The translations under genes were made by a program, and so were the position numbers. A DNA stretch of 64,000 nt from Alnus glutinosa (taxonomy: Eukaryota; Streptophyta; Magnoliopsida; Fagales; Betulaceae): the NCBI RefSeq assembly GCF_958979055.1, contig NC_084888.1, positions 33,537,804 through 33,601,803 on the forward strand, in the 5' to 3' direction. Below the pieces are notes generated by a model, which worked only from the letters and a program-made list of their open reading frames with translations, made no database searches and was not told where the DNA came from. Positions 35,596 through 47,800 of this stretch are shown here, one piece after another. Numbering within the stretch: the first letter of the stretch is position 1; every line of letters starts with the position of its first letter.

Positions 35596-36599
35596 ATATT
35601 TTTTAATAATGATTATAGTATATTATTGGAATTATGACCTTTTCCGTAAAAGACAGAAATGTGTTGCCGACTTGGATTAAGAAAGAAATAATGTAACAAA
35701 CAGTAACAACTTTAAACGGTAATAGAAATTTCTTTACATTCAATATGTAAAGTATTTGTTGTCACGTGTTAAGGGACATCTTTCAAATTTATATATTAAA
35801 TTGAAATAAATTTGCCCGAACTAATTTAAAAGAAATATATATTGGCTGTGAATCCAGCCTAGAGACTAGAGAGCAAGTGAGGCGGGAAGGCAGGCCAAAT
35901 GGGACATGGGAAAAAGAAGGTAAAGAGAGAAAAATTCAAAACGATTAGATCATGAATTGTGGGATCCATTCATTATATAATATATACTTTTTGTATCTTT
36001 TTCTATCCTACATCATGATTCATAGCATTCATCCTAAATCATTTGGCTTTTCCCACCATTATAAGCATAACGACCTTAATTTTCAATGTGAGATGTCCAT
36101 AACGATGGTTATTGGTCAACAACCAAACTAACAAGGATTGTCTCCCTTCCCTTGTTGTCCTAGATCGTCCGATATCGCAATGATGCTCTTTTACGATAAT
36201 TTTGTAAAAGAAATATGAAAAATCATTCCTTGTAGTTTATCTAGTTTTCAACTAGTGCTATATGATATCAAATTGAACTCTGAGACCCTTAAAGTATGCT
36301 AAAAAAATGATTTACTCTCTATAGTCAAATTATGTCCACTAACTTAAAGATTCTGTTACTTTCTATAGTTAAATTTTGTAATGAGAACTATATGTCACAA
36401 CATTCATGCTTAAGTAAGATCATAACATTCAGCCACGTGACATCCCTTCATTAGAGACTTCTCTATTGCAAATGTTGCATAAGTTTCACAACTCCTTTCA
36501 TGTGATCACCTCGTGTTATGAACCATATAAGCATTTTACTAAGGTGCCTAAGGAAGGAATTTAGCGTGGTATCAAGCAGCTGCTCTCGGACCGGTTGAT

Positions 36600-39500
36600 T
36601 GATGGATCGGGTATCAAATCCACGGCCCAACATGTTAGAACATATAAACATATTATGCTCAACTAACATGCGTAGCGAAAAATAAAAGATAAGGATCTAG
36701 GCTTACCTCTAACCTATACCTTACTGTATTATTGTACTGATGATGTACGCAGACTGTTAATTTATAAGGTAGGTCAAGGACCCTCAAATATGGTAAACAT
36801 CGTATTGTTCCTCCTATCAAGGAAACGATATTATTAATTGACTTTAAAATCAATTAAACAATTCCATTATGGTAATTTAAATTAATAGAAATTATCATAA
36901 CCATAATACTGTATATTATATTCATTAATTAAAATATAATAAATATCGTATATGTAACATATAGGTCATATATGGAGGTAATATCTTGCATTCTCCCACT
37001 TGGCCTTTATGACTCATGACTTTATGATATTAGGTTCTTTAGTTTGGCCAATCACTTATAGAATCCTCCCACTCAGATAATAAATGTTTCACATGAATCA
37101 TAGCGGTAAAACCATTATAAAATTAGGTTGTCCCTTCCATGTATCACAATGTAAAACACTCATTACATGAGTGCTTTATGGATAGTCAAGCTTTATAAAT
37201 GAACTTCTTATAAGTCATTCGGGTCCAACTTTATTTATCCTCATGGATAAAATAAAAAATATGCACAACATTTTTATTATAATAACTTCATGTCTATAGA
37301 CCAAAAAGAGACAAATCAAAAAATGAATTAATGAGTTTTATATACTCCGCATGACTTTATACTTTCTTTACCAGTAAATTTTTAGTCATGGGATCCGCAA
37401 TCATTAATTTAGTACTTATATGCTCAATAGACCATTTATATCTCTTAATGTTATTTCTCGTACTGAGATACTTGATGTCGATTTACTTCTACTTCTACTA
37501 TTTATTCTTATAAAAGAAACCTATAGTAGAATTACCGCAGAATATCTTTATGGTCTAACTATAAAATCGACAATATAGAGATTTTTAATAAAATGTCTCA
37601 TCCATCATGCTTGTGTACTAAATTCATAGCATATGAGAATTTTAGCTTTCTTGGTAGACATAGCAATTATAGTCTGCTTGCTGCATCTCTAAGATATATC
37701 CCTCAATAAGAAAATATATACCCTAAAGTAGACTTTGACTTTCTACTATATACACAATTAGCAAAACTCAAATCTGAACAACTAACTTTAGTTTAAGTTG
37801 TACTTCTTGGTTCCTCGCGTATACCGCAAGACTTTATTTACAGCACTTTATTGACCCAGTATTTTTACTATTAGTCCAATGGTTAAGTTTAGTGCAAGCA
37901 TATGCTTGCATTAGGTCGCATAATGCAGATGCTTACATTGAAAAACTTTTCATTTGCCCTTGTTCCAATACATTTTGGGACATTAATCTATATTGAATTA
38001 GTCCCTCTTAATTGCTACTGAAAGTGCAAAATTCTTAATTCTAAATCTTTCCAAAACTTTTTCAATGTAGGCCTTCGAGACAATGTTAATTTTCTTTACG
38101 TCTCTGTGAATCTCTATATTAAAAGACAGAAGAGGTTTCACCCAAACCATTAATTTCAAAGTTTTGTGAAATGAACTTCATGTAGCAAACCTAAATATCT
38201 ACTTGCAAAATAATATCTACATATAGGTCTAAAAATATTACTTTATTCCCACTGACCTTAAGATATATATACTAATTAACAAGGTTTTTCAATAAATAAT
38301 GAAGTAATAACATTGTAAGAGCAGTAGCAGCAGACTCCATACAATTTTCCCTAATTTAGGGAAAATTTAGGGAATCAAACCATTTTTTTTCCTGTACAAA
38401 AACACCCCGCAATAACTTTCCTTTGTCTTTCCCTATATCATTAAAATAATACTTTTTTTTTCACTATATCATTAAAATAATACTTTTTACTTCTTCTTTT
38501 TTTTTTTCATTTATTTTCTTCTCTCTCGCTCTCTCGTGCCTGATTCCAAATGAAGAAGCCAAGCTCTCTTGAAAGCTCTGAAAGCCAGCCTCCCATGGAG
38601 GTTGAGATCAAGCTACTGATCCTCCGCCTGCCTCTCATTCCAGTCCCGTTGATACTGAGGAGCTTTATTTTGACAGAAAAGATCACTCCCTCAACAACCT
38701 CCCAGTAATCCAAGTGATTTTCTCATATACGCCATTTATCTCCTCTATTTCATTCCTCCATTTTCTGAATCATGTGTTGTCTCTTTCTAGGAGGAGGGTG
38801 CCACTGGAGCTACCCCTCAAAGTCTATTGGGGATTTCAAATTTTCGAGCTGATTTTTGATTTGGGTATTTGAGATATGTCAGTTTGTAATAACCTGCAAG
38901 AGAACAAACACGCTGATCGGGAAAGGTATTTCGATGACGATGACTCGATGAGGATACGTGATGCCGTGAAGGATGCCTGAAGGAGATGAAGTTCTTGAGG
39001 TTGAGGATGCGTGAAGCTTGAAGGAGAAAGAGTTAGAGAGAGAGAGAGACAATTTTTTTTTCATTAAACTAATGTATTGGGTAGCTACAGTGCTACCCAA
39101 TGTATTGGGAAGCACTGTAGCTTCCTAAGGGTAACCCTCTATAATAGGGAAACTGTTGTGGCTTGATTTTTTGTAACTTTTTTCAAATTTTCCCTATTTT
39201 AAGGAATAGAACCACTTATAAGGCATTTGCTACTAGTGCTCTAAAAAGTATACCTCCGATGAGAGATCTATCACAGCCCATAAATAGAATTATTTAATTT
39301 GCAAGCATTCTGATTGTTATTTATAAAACATTTTGGTTGTTTTATGTAAACCTCTTACTTAAGATCCCCATTTAGGAAAGTTGTTCTCACATCTTTTTTA
39401 TATAGCTATAAGTCAAAATGAGCTACTAATACTATGATTATCTTAATGAATAATTCTTAGGCACCGAAGAGAATGCTTCATGATAATCAATGACTTCCTT

Positions 39501-39700
39501 ATGAGTAAAACCATTGGCTACGAGTCTAGCTTGACTTTTTAGCCATGAATTTATCTCTTACTTTGTGGCATTAAACCACAATGTGGAGTTATCTCCACCC
39601 ATGACGTGTGAAAACAATTTTGGATCATTTTCATGCACAACGTCAACATCAGACTCTATGAGGTATACAACATAATCACTAAGAATTATTGATCTCATTA
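36600..39700 (-). mobile_element. Ty1/copia LTR-retrotransposon fossil
   Basis: The antisense strand resembles copia pol, with reverse-transcriptase-like sequence near 39.3-39.6 kb and RNase H-side sequence around 37.4-38.2 kb. An LTR/leader-like stretch with TTCTCCCACTTGGCC follows at about 36.6-37.0 kb. It is heavily broken, with many breaks and no intact frame, and the right part is cut off by the LINE beginning near 39.7 kb. No matching pair of LTRs could be aligned by eye, so it is old. A Harbinger-like element is nested inside. Confidence 0.6.
38319..39241. mobile_element. Harbinger/Tourist-like element, 923 bp, TAA target duplication, nested in the copia fossil
   Basis: The ends are GAGCAGTAGCAGCAGACTCC and, on the minus strand, GAGCACTAGTAGCAAATGCC, each bordered by TAA (38316-38318 and 39242-39244). 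Subterminal ATTTTCCCTAA-type words are also mirrored. The interior includes a better-composed stretch at 38520-38710 that looks like a captured gene piece, plus GA repeats at 39027-39047. No transposase is visible. Confidence 0.75.
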
Positions 39701-40121
39701 TTTTATAAGATTTTTTTTATTATACTTCCTGTTCATTTTTTTTTATTCTATTTAGCGCACTCATTGACCCTGACACCAAATGGTGGAATATGTCTCTTAT
39801 CTCTTACATCTTCAGCAAGGAGGAAGCCGAAACTATTTATGGTATCCCACTAAGTGTGTATGGCCAGCAGCAAGATCTGTTAATTTGGCGAGGGTTTTCA
39901 ACAGGTGATTTTACGGTTCTTAGTGCATATCTCTTGGAAAATGAGCGTCAAGAGGTTAATAGGGGGGAGAGTTCTTCAAATTCGGATAAACAATATTTGT
40001 GGTGGTTGATTTGGGGTTTGAGGGTTCACAATCCAGGCGCTTGCCACATTATGTGCTGTTGAGTTTTGCTGGAATCGTGGATTGGATCGTATAATTTTGG
40101 AATTTTTGACATACTAGAAGG

Positions 40122-41304
40122 TGTTACGTGCTTACATAAAGTAAGAAGAGAACTTAACAAGAATGATAGATATAGTAGAATTTTCGAGGAATCCTAGACT
40201 TCCTATAAGCAATTAGAGGTGCTTTAAATTCACAAACACAAGGTTTGATAATTTACTTGATCGATTAATTTTATTCAACAATAAAACAATATTTAAAAGA
40301 ACGGAATACAATAGAAAATAGAGTTCCATATAAAATAGAACTTCCATTTCACTTATAACTTAACAACCTAACCTACTATCAACAAGACTCATAAAAGATA
40401 AAGATAAAAGAGATAAACTTAATCCTACCCAAGTAACAACATAAAAAGATAAAGGGATAATTGCACCGTTGGTCCCTGTGGTATACTATAATTATTTTTC
40501 ACTCCCTATGGTTTAAAAAGTTCATAGGAGGTCCTCGTGATATGCAATAATTACAAATCGATCCCTGGCGTCAAATTTTGTTAAAATTTTTAATAGATTC
40601 CGTCAAATACCACGTCAGCGACACGTGTCGCCAACTTATTGGCGACACGTGTCCACCGTAATAAAAAAATATAAATTTATTAAAAAAAAAAAATACTTAT
40701 TTAAAAAAAAAAAAAAAAAAAAAAGCTGAAGGGGCCGGCCACCCCCAGGCCACTGGGGTGGCTCCGCGCCACCCCTGGCCACTGGGGGTGGCGCGCAGCA
40801 CCCCCTGCGGCCACTGGGGGTGGCCGGCCCTTTCAGCTTTTTTTTTTTTGTTTTTTTGTTTTTTTTTGATTTTTAAAATAAGTATTTTTATTTTTTTTAA
40901 TAAATTTATATTTTTTTATTACGGTGGACACGTGTCGCCATCTTATTGGCGACACGTGTCGCTGACGTGGCATTTGACGGAATCTGTTAAAAATTTTAAC
41001 AGAATTTGACGCTAGGGATCGATTTGTAATTATTGCATATCACGAAGACCTCCCATGAACTTTTTAAAATATAGGGAGTGAAAAATAATTATGATATACC
41101 ACAGGGACCAACGGTGCAATTATCCCAAAGATAAATATGAAACATACTTCTACCAAAACAACAATAGTAAACTAATAAAATAACCAATGAACTGAACAAC
41201 CAGTAAAACAATAAATTAAATAATCTAACAGATAATATTTTCTAACGGACCAGTACCTAACAACTACTGAATTGGACCTAAACTCTACTTGCTAGTACGT
41301 AACA
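40122..41304. mobile_element. Solo LTR inside the LINE (itself carrying a foldback)
   Basis: The segment starts TGTTACGTGC and ends GTACGTAACA, with GAAGG to the left and AAAGG to the right (one mismatch). Removing it restores the adjacency of the LINE halves. Without the nested 673-bp foldback it is about 500 bp, a normal LTR size. No internal region is present, so it is a solo LTR. Medium confidence because the flanks are not identical. Confidence 0.5.
40454..41126. mobile_element. Mutator-like foldback, 673 bp, 9-bp target duplication
   Basis: Two arms of roughly 280-300 bp are nearly perfect inverted repeats, beginning GGGATAATTGCACCGTTGGT and ending with its complement. AAAGATAAA borders both sides (40445-40453 and 41127-41135), the 9-bp duplication typical of Mutator-like elements. 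The centre is a GC-rich palindromic cluster built on GGCCACTGGGGGTGG. High arm identity points to a recent insertion. It could transcribe into a long hairpin. Confidence 0.9.
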
Positions 41305-41894
41305 AAAGGGAAGGTAACAGTGCAGCCCATCTTCTTGCTAAATGGGGAGTTCATATTTCCTTAGGGATGTTGTAATTCGTAGTCCTTGACTCTGCCTCTG
41401 TAGAGCATTTTGCTCTTTGGTTTTCATGATTACAGTATTGTTCATATACTTTTTTTTTTTTTTTTTTTTTTCATTTTTTTATACTTTTCACTACTAATCA
41501 ACGTCAAAATATTTCAACTTTTTTCACTTTTTTATATCACATCAATAATTTTTTATTACTATTCAAATAAAAAAATTTACTACAATACAAAACTTTTTCA
41601 TTTTTTTATACAAATTCTTTTTATTTTATATCACATCATCACTTTTTACTAATTTCAAAAACTAACAACCCACTACTCTGTTCTGTTCTGTTCTGTAATG
41701 TCACTTGCCAAACAAGCCCATAGATGGAAGCAGTAATTATTTTCAAAATAAATAAATAAATAAACTATCCAAAGAAACACACCCCCAAGGGAAACGCTGT
41801 CGTTTCTCCGTGCCTTCCCTTGTCAGTTTACTTATTTTGCAATAGAAATAATATTTTCTTTCGTTTCTTTTTCACTTTCTTTCTCAAAGTGGAA
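41305..41894. other. LINE end and proximal 5' flank of GID9
   Basis: After the LINE remnant and a T-run (41451-41471), the sequence is AT-rich until about 41670, where TCTGT is repeated four times. The leader of GID9 presumably begins near 41780-41820. An in-frame upstream ATG at 41820 exists, but the family start is at 41895. Confidence 0.4.
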
Positions 41895-44800
41895 ATGGAT
41901 TCTCTTTCCAACGGAACGGCGACCACCATCACGGCCACCCCGGCGGCCCCAACGGCCCCGGCTCCGGCCCCACCGTCGTCGAGGCTGGTCCATCTGGCTG
42001 AGTCCCTGAAGCTGGAGCACCAGTTCCTGCGGGTCCCATTCGAGCACTACAAGAAGACGATCCGAGCCAACCACCGCGTCATAGAGAAGGAGGTCTCCGC
42101 CGTGATCTCCGGCGTTTCCGAGGCCGCTGATTCGGACGTCTCCAACGACGAAGCCGTTCACCACCTCAGCTCGCTCGTGTCCCGACTGCAAGGGCTCAAA
42201 AGGAAGGTACGAATTAGGATCCCTAGTTTTTGGCTTTGGTTGGTTAGCGAGTGGTCGGAAATGTAAATTCCGGCTCAACTGAGGGCAGATTAATGTACTG
42301 GATTTGTTTGTAAGTAGATTTTAATAGTTTTGGAGACCAAAATAGTTGAATTTTAAGATTGTTTGCTGAGAGAGTAAAATTTGTCTTCATGTTATTGGAA
42401 AGAAAAACGACGTCACTTTTAAAGACTTGGAGTTGGATTTGGATAGTCATTTTTGAGTGATCCAATTGTGAAACTTCATTGCTATGATTATGTATGAAGC
42501 TCAAATTTAACGAATTTTATGATTTGAATAGTGGAAGAATTTAATTTTTCGAAGTTCTTATGTACTGATTATGACCGCCTATTTGATTTGTTAAGTTGGA
42601 AGAAGGAAGTCGTACAGAGAACTTGCAAGCACATAGGTGCCGGGCTCGGCTTGATCATTTGGAGTCGGCAGATGCCGAGAATTTGGTGGAATGGAATAAT
42701 ATGCGCTTGAAGCGGATTCTTGTGGACTACATGTTGCGAATGTCGTATTATGACACCGCAGCAAAGCTGGCTGAAAGCAGCAATATACAGGTAGTGTTGC
42801 TTCACTTGCTTGCTTGTCTCAGATTATCCAGGTTCTCCATGGTGTATTCTTGGTGTAGTTTTTTTTTCTCCATTACTTGTAGAATTATCAACGGATTTCT
42901 TCTTGAGGCCTTATTTATGCTTATTTCTGTAACTGGGCCTGAAGGACTAGTAAGAATATATATACTTAAAAGAAAAAAGAGTTAAAGATTTTTTTGAATG
43001 AAAGTTCTGTGAATTTAAACGGTATGCATCTCTTTATCATTCACAGGGTTAGGACTCTCCTGCTGATAAAACACAGGCTATTTCTTATTAAAGTTCATGA
43101 AGTAAAATGTCTATATCACCTAGGTCAGTGTACGTAAGCATATTTTGGCCCACGGATTTTGAAAAAGTGAAAGGGAAAAAAGAAAAATATCAAATCTCTT
43201 TTTTATAGGAAACATCAATTGATGACTATATAACATGGTTATTTGAGTGAAAGAAAACAGCTTATGAGTTAACTAGCCTTTTCCCTCTTCCCTAAACCAT
43301 TTATATTGTAATTCCCAAATTTTCTTTTTTTTCTTAATTTTATTTTACTTATCAAAAAAAAGAAAACAGCTTATGAGCTCATCATTGAATAGATTGAGCC
43401 TCATTTCCTACGTAGAAGACTTGAGCAGAAAAGCTTTTCCACCATAAGATTGATTAACTAATCATCCGAGCTTGAAGCAGGCTTGATACATACATACACA
43501 TGTATATCACTATTGTTTGAATGCATTACCATAATGAAGGAAAAAAATAATAATTGGTTACATGCTCAGGCACCCTATGTTTATTCCCCTTTCGCATTCT
43601 TCTGAAGACCTGTCAAGGTGCACCTGGGTGCAATTAGTGCTTCCTAGATTATATTTAAGGAAATGGCACTTTATAGTTTTGTTGTGCACATTGTCATTTC
43701 TGTGGTATTCTCACTATCTTTACATCTTCTGGTAAGTTGATTGATTTTCATTTCCCAGGATCTTGTGGATATTGATGTATTCCAAGAAGCGAAAAAGGTA
43801 ATTGATGCTCTTCAGAATAAAGAGGTAGCTCCTGCCCTAGTCTGGTGTGCTGATAACAAGTCAAGGTTGAAGAAGTCCAAGGTATATGCATATTGGCTTT
43901 CTTTAATACTGGTGGATAAGTGAGTTTGCTAAGACAGTTACTTTCTCTGTTTGTGAAGGAAAAAGCTTCTGTGATTAGTTAGATTGTCAAATACTGAATT
44001 ATATATTTGATAGGAATAATATAACTTCTCTATCTCACCGAATATCTTCGTCTTTTATGCTTCTTCCTTTTGTTCACTGTAGCTGAAAATTTTCCTTTGC
44101 TAGTATGCTTAATTTCCACTCTTCGTACCTATACTGGAGATTGTTCTGTGTAGTCTGTTGAAGGTTACTGTTTCAGCATAATAAGCCAAGTTTTTCTATG
44201 GACGGGCTGTTTTGAATCTCAGCTTGTCTTCATGCTCAACATTTTCACAAACTTTTTTTTCACCCTTTCTGTAGGAAGTTCTTTTTACATGGCGTTTATT
44301 GTGAAATCTTCATATACTCTTTCATGTAATATCTTATTTTGACTTTTGAGAGGCCTGTAGCTTGGGTCGTATTCATGCATTTCACTGTGGAATAATGCTA
44401 CTCTTCACGGTTATAACATCCATGTCACACCGGCCGATATAGCGTCTTTGAAGTAGCTTACAATGTTAATCACTTAAAAAAACAAAAGTGTGAGTCACTT
44501 AAAACACGTCATGTCAACCGATATAGCATGGGTGTGAAATGTAGCATTTCTCTTTCATTGTGACATCTTAAACATGAATTTCTTCAAATATAGTGAGTGA
44601 AAATTTTCTTATGAAGTGGAGGGGGAGAATATGCGAAGGAATATACTATTTGCGTACCTGGGTTGCGCTTTGTGCTTTTAATGACATTTTGATTACTTAT
44701 TAAAAAAAAAATTCATCAATGAATGATGAATATTGATGAAAATCTCATCATTCATTGATGAAGATTCGTCAATGAACAAGTTTCAGAAAATCTACATGGT

Positions 44801-47800
44801 ATGAATAGAGGTCTCAGATATCAACTAGTAATGAAATTTACCAACTGCGTTTAAAGATAAGTATCTCGATCAACTTCATTTGTGTAGACTTTAATGCTTT
44901 CCTGTGTAAGTCTGGTGCTTCTGCAAGTACTATGATTTTTTTAGATTCCACCTTTACCAGTCATCAAGTTCTATTTAAAGTTCAAATATTGAAAAAGGTG
45001 GGTAATTGTCACTTCTGCTAGCTGGGTGTAGCCTAGGAAGTTGGTGTTCTAATATCCATTTCTGATATATTTTAAGTACTAAAAAGATTAAGACTTTCAA
45101 CATTCACTTCTGATGTGATGGTTGTTGAAATTCATTGATTAGAGTAGGTGTTCTGAATTACGTCCTCTCAGAATTTAGGTAAAAGGAGAACTTTCATTAT
45201 TACTTAGTTTGCAGAGTCTTTGATATTTTTTATGTTGAAACGGTTTTTCTTTATCCATGGGCAATGAGTTTTATAAATGCAGTTACTACACCCAAAATGT
45301 TGTGTCAGTTTGTTTAATAATGAATGCTTTTAATGATGGCAGAGCAAATTTGAATTCCAGCTGAGACTTCAAGAGTTCATAGAGTTGGTACGAGCAGAAA
45401 ACAATTTGCGAGCTATAACATATGCTCGGAAGTACCTCGCACCATGGGGTGCCTCCCATATGAAAGAATTGCAGAGGGTTATGGCAACACTGGCTTTTAG
45501 AAGTAACACCGAATGTACTACATACAAGGTGAACCTAGTCTCTTTTGGTCTGAATAATGTTTTGTGCATTACTGTAATGGATGTACTTCTTTGATACATA
45601 ATAAATTAAAAGGTTGGCAGCACTAACATTCTTTTTATTTGGTTTCTTTTCCTTTGACATTGAAACACATTGTCATGCCCATTTTCTTGGATTGAAGATA
45701 CAAATGAAATGTGTAAATGTAAAGCCTACAAATAAATAGCTAATGACTAACCTTTTTTCCTGTCTCTCTGTGTTTCAAAGATAGAGGTATCTTCAATTTT
45801 GTTTAACCTTGTGATGCAGCCATGGAAGGAAGGTATTGCTGCCTTTAGAGTGATTTTCAGTTTTGGCAGCTTAAGAGCTTTTGCATAATGGCATCATAGG
45901 ACGTCTGGCTGAAACCAGAGCTATATGCTTTCAGAGCTTATAATGTGTCTTAGGGTTAAAACAGTTTTTACGTTAAAGTCATTTATGAGTTATGGACATT
46001 TCTATGTGCAGGTTCAGATCTGGAATTTCATAAAAATAACGCAAATAACTTTATTTTTAGAGTTATTTTTATTAATTATTGTCGGACTAGATTATTTTAA
46101 TAGTATTAGGAATCTTTTATAGGGTTTTCTTAGACGTTTAATTTACTAGTCAATCTTAATGCTTCTAGTACAAGGAGTTTTTATTTATTTGTTTTAAGAT
46201 GTATTTAAAGAGGTCAGAGAGTTTGGTTAATGGAATACTAAGTGATTTGAGTTTTGAGACAAGAATGCCTTATATATTTTCTCAATGTATTTAAAGAATT
46301 CAGAGAGTTTGATTAATGGAATAGAGTGACTTGAGTTTTGAGACAAGAACGCCTAGAGTCTCTCTCTCTCTCTCTCTCTCTCTCTTTGGTGCTCTGTCAC
46401 TATTCATGTACACAGCCCTGAACAGCAACAAAATTATCTTGTTTTCTTTCTTCAAATGCAACCTTGAAGCAATCCATTTTGCTTACCTATCAGAACCCTA
46501 GAACCCATATATTTTCCACCTGGTAGCCACCAAATAACCCATCAAACTAGACATAAATTACTAATTTTGCTGCTGCCCAGAATCTCTGCAGCCTATCATC
46601 CTCTGTTTCAGCCTTTCAAAACTTTTCAACCCTAATTCATTCCACAAACCCTAAATTATTTCTCACACCCTAACAAACCCCAAGATCATATTTTTACTAT
46701 CCTGAAGCCCACCAGAGCACACAGACAGTTTTGCCTAATCCATCATTGTCACCTTGCCAATCTGTTACTTAATGTTTTGTAGTTTTTATATTCCTCCAGT
46801 ATCAAATGTTCCATTTGATTAGCAACTTTTGAAAAGACCAACTTCATTACAATATCTTAAGTGACTGGCGGTGCTCATTTTGACGGATTAAGATTTCATA
46901 AATGGCTTTTACTTAGGGTTATAACTTTTTTGTTGTTCCTGACATTGTTAATCTGTTCTCAATAGTCATATACAGCAGTTGAGAATCCAAGCTTTGAGTT
47001 CTTAGGATGGATTTTGCTACTTGTTATTTATTTTAGTAACTTATTCTGAGAGAAAAACTGACCAACTTGTTATCCAGGATAGTTTAAATAATATCAAAGT
47101 TGAGTTGAACTTGCTATGTCGGAAGACATTCTTTATTGCCCATAATCATCAATTCCCATGGCGCCTGCCTCAGGGAGCCTGACCTCAAACCAAATATGAT
47201 AGAACTAGAGGTCATTCAGGAAGGATCACCCTTAGGGTTAATTTGAGTGAGCGGTGGGAATTTGTTGGGCTCAATGGCTACAGCCTACAGGGTTGTTGAA
47301 CAACTGATAGCACCTTTTGACATTCAAGTCAAGAGGCTGAAGAAAAAAGGCATCATCCTCAGCAGAGTTGTTCCATCCCAGTGGAAGATGAGGCTAGTAT
47401 ATGGTGAGGTGTTATTCTCTTGGAGGGGAACGACTTAAATCCCATGGCATTTGATTGATTTGAGATATTGCTTTGTCATTCAGTTTTTTTCTTTTTTTTT
47501 CTTTTGGGTCTTGGCCTTTTTTTTTTTTGGGCAAGTACCTAACAAGTTCCAAACAACATGTTACAGCATTTTGACATGTGACTTCTTTGTGTTTTTAAAT
47601 AATTATTTATATTTGGTTAGGTATGTGTCATGAAAAGCCCAATATGCCCATAAAAATCTTCATGCAATAGTTGATGGTACCTCCAGATTCCAATGAGGTT
47701 CTCAGATTTGGCCTAGACCTTTTTGATACCTTCTTTGATGGCTGTTTAAGTGGTCTTGTTTTGGTTTTAGCTGGTATTAAGTTTAAGACTTTTGCACATG

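Larger units (their letters stand above)
34451..36600. other. Spacer with two MITEs, no gene seen
   Basis: AT-rich sequence holding the family B MITE (35166-35407) followed at once by the family A element (35413-35595). The remainder, including a GGCAGGCCAAATGGGACATG patch at about 35890, matches nothing I recognise. Confidence 0.45.
39715..41440 (+). mobile_element. 5'-truncated LINE, C-terminal part, split by a later insertion
   Basis: Translation of 39772-40080 gives the linker that follows reverse transcriptase in plant L1 elements (IPLSVYGQQQDLLIWRGFST, then GDFTVLSAYLL). After the interrupting LTR, 41305-41400 carries the RNase H tail (AHLLAKW-like). A T-rich tract follows at 41451. 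The copy lacks its 5' part and is not functional. Confidence 0.65.

Noticed and set aside
41832-42278. 148-codon minus-strand frame rich in Arg and Gly
   Set aside because: Antisense shadow of the GC-rich first exon of GID9.
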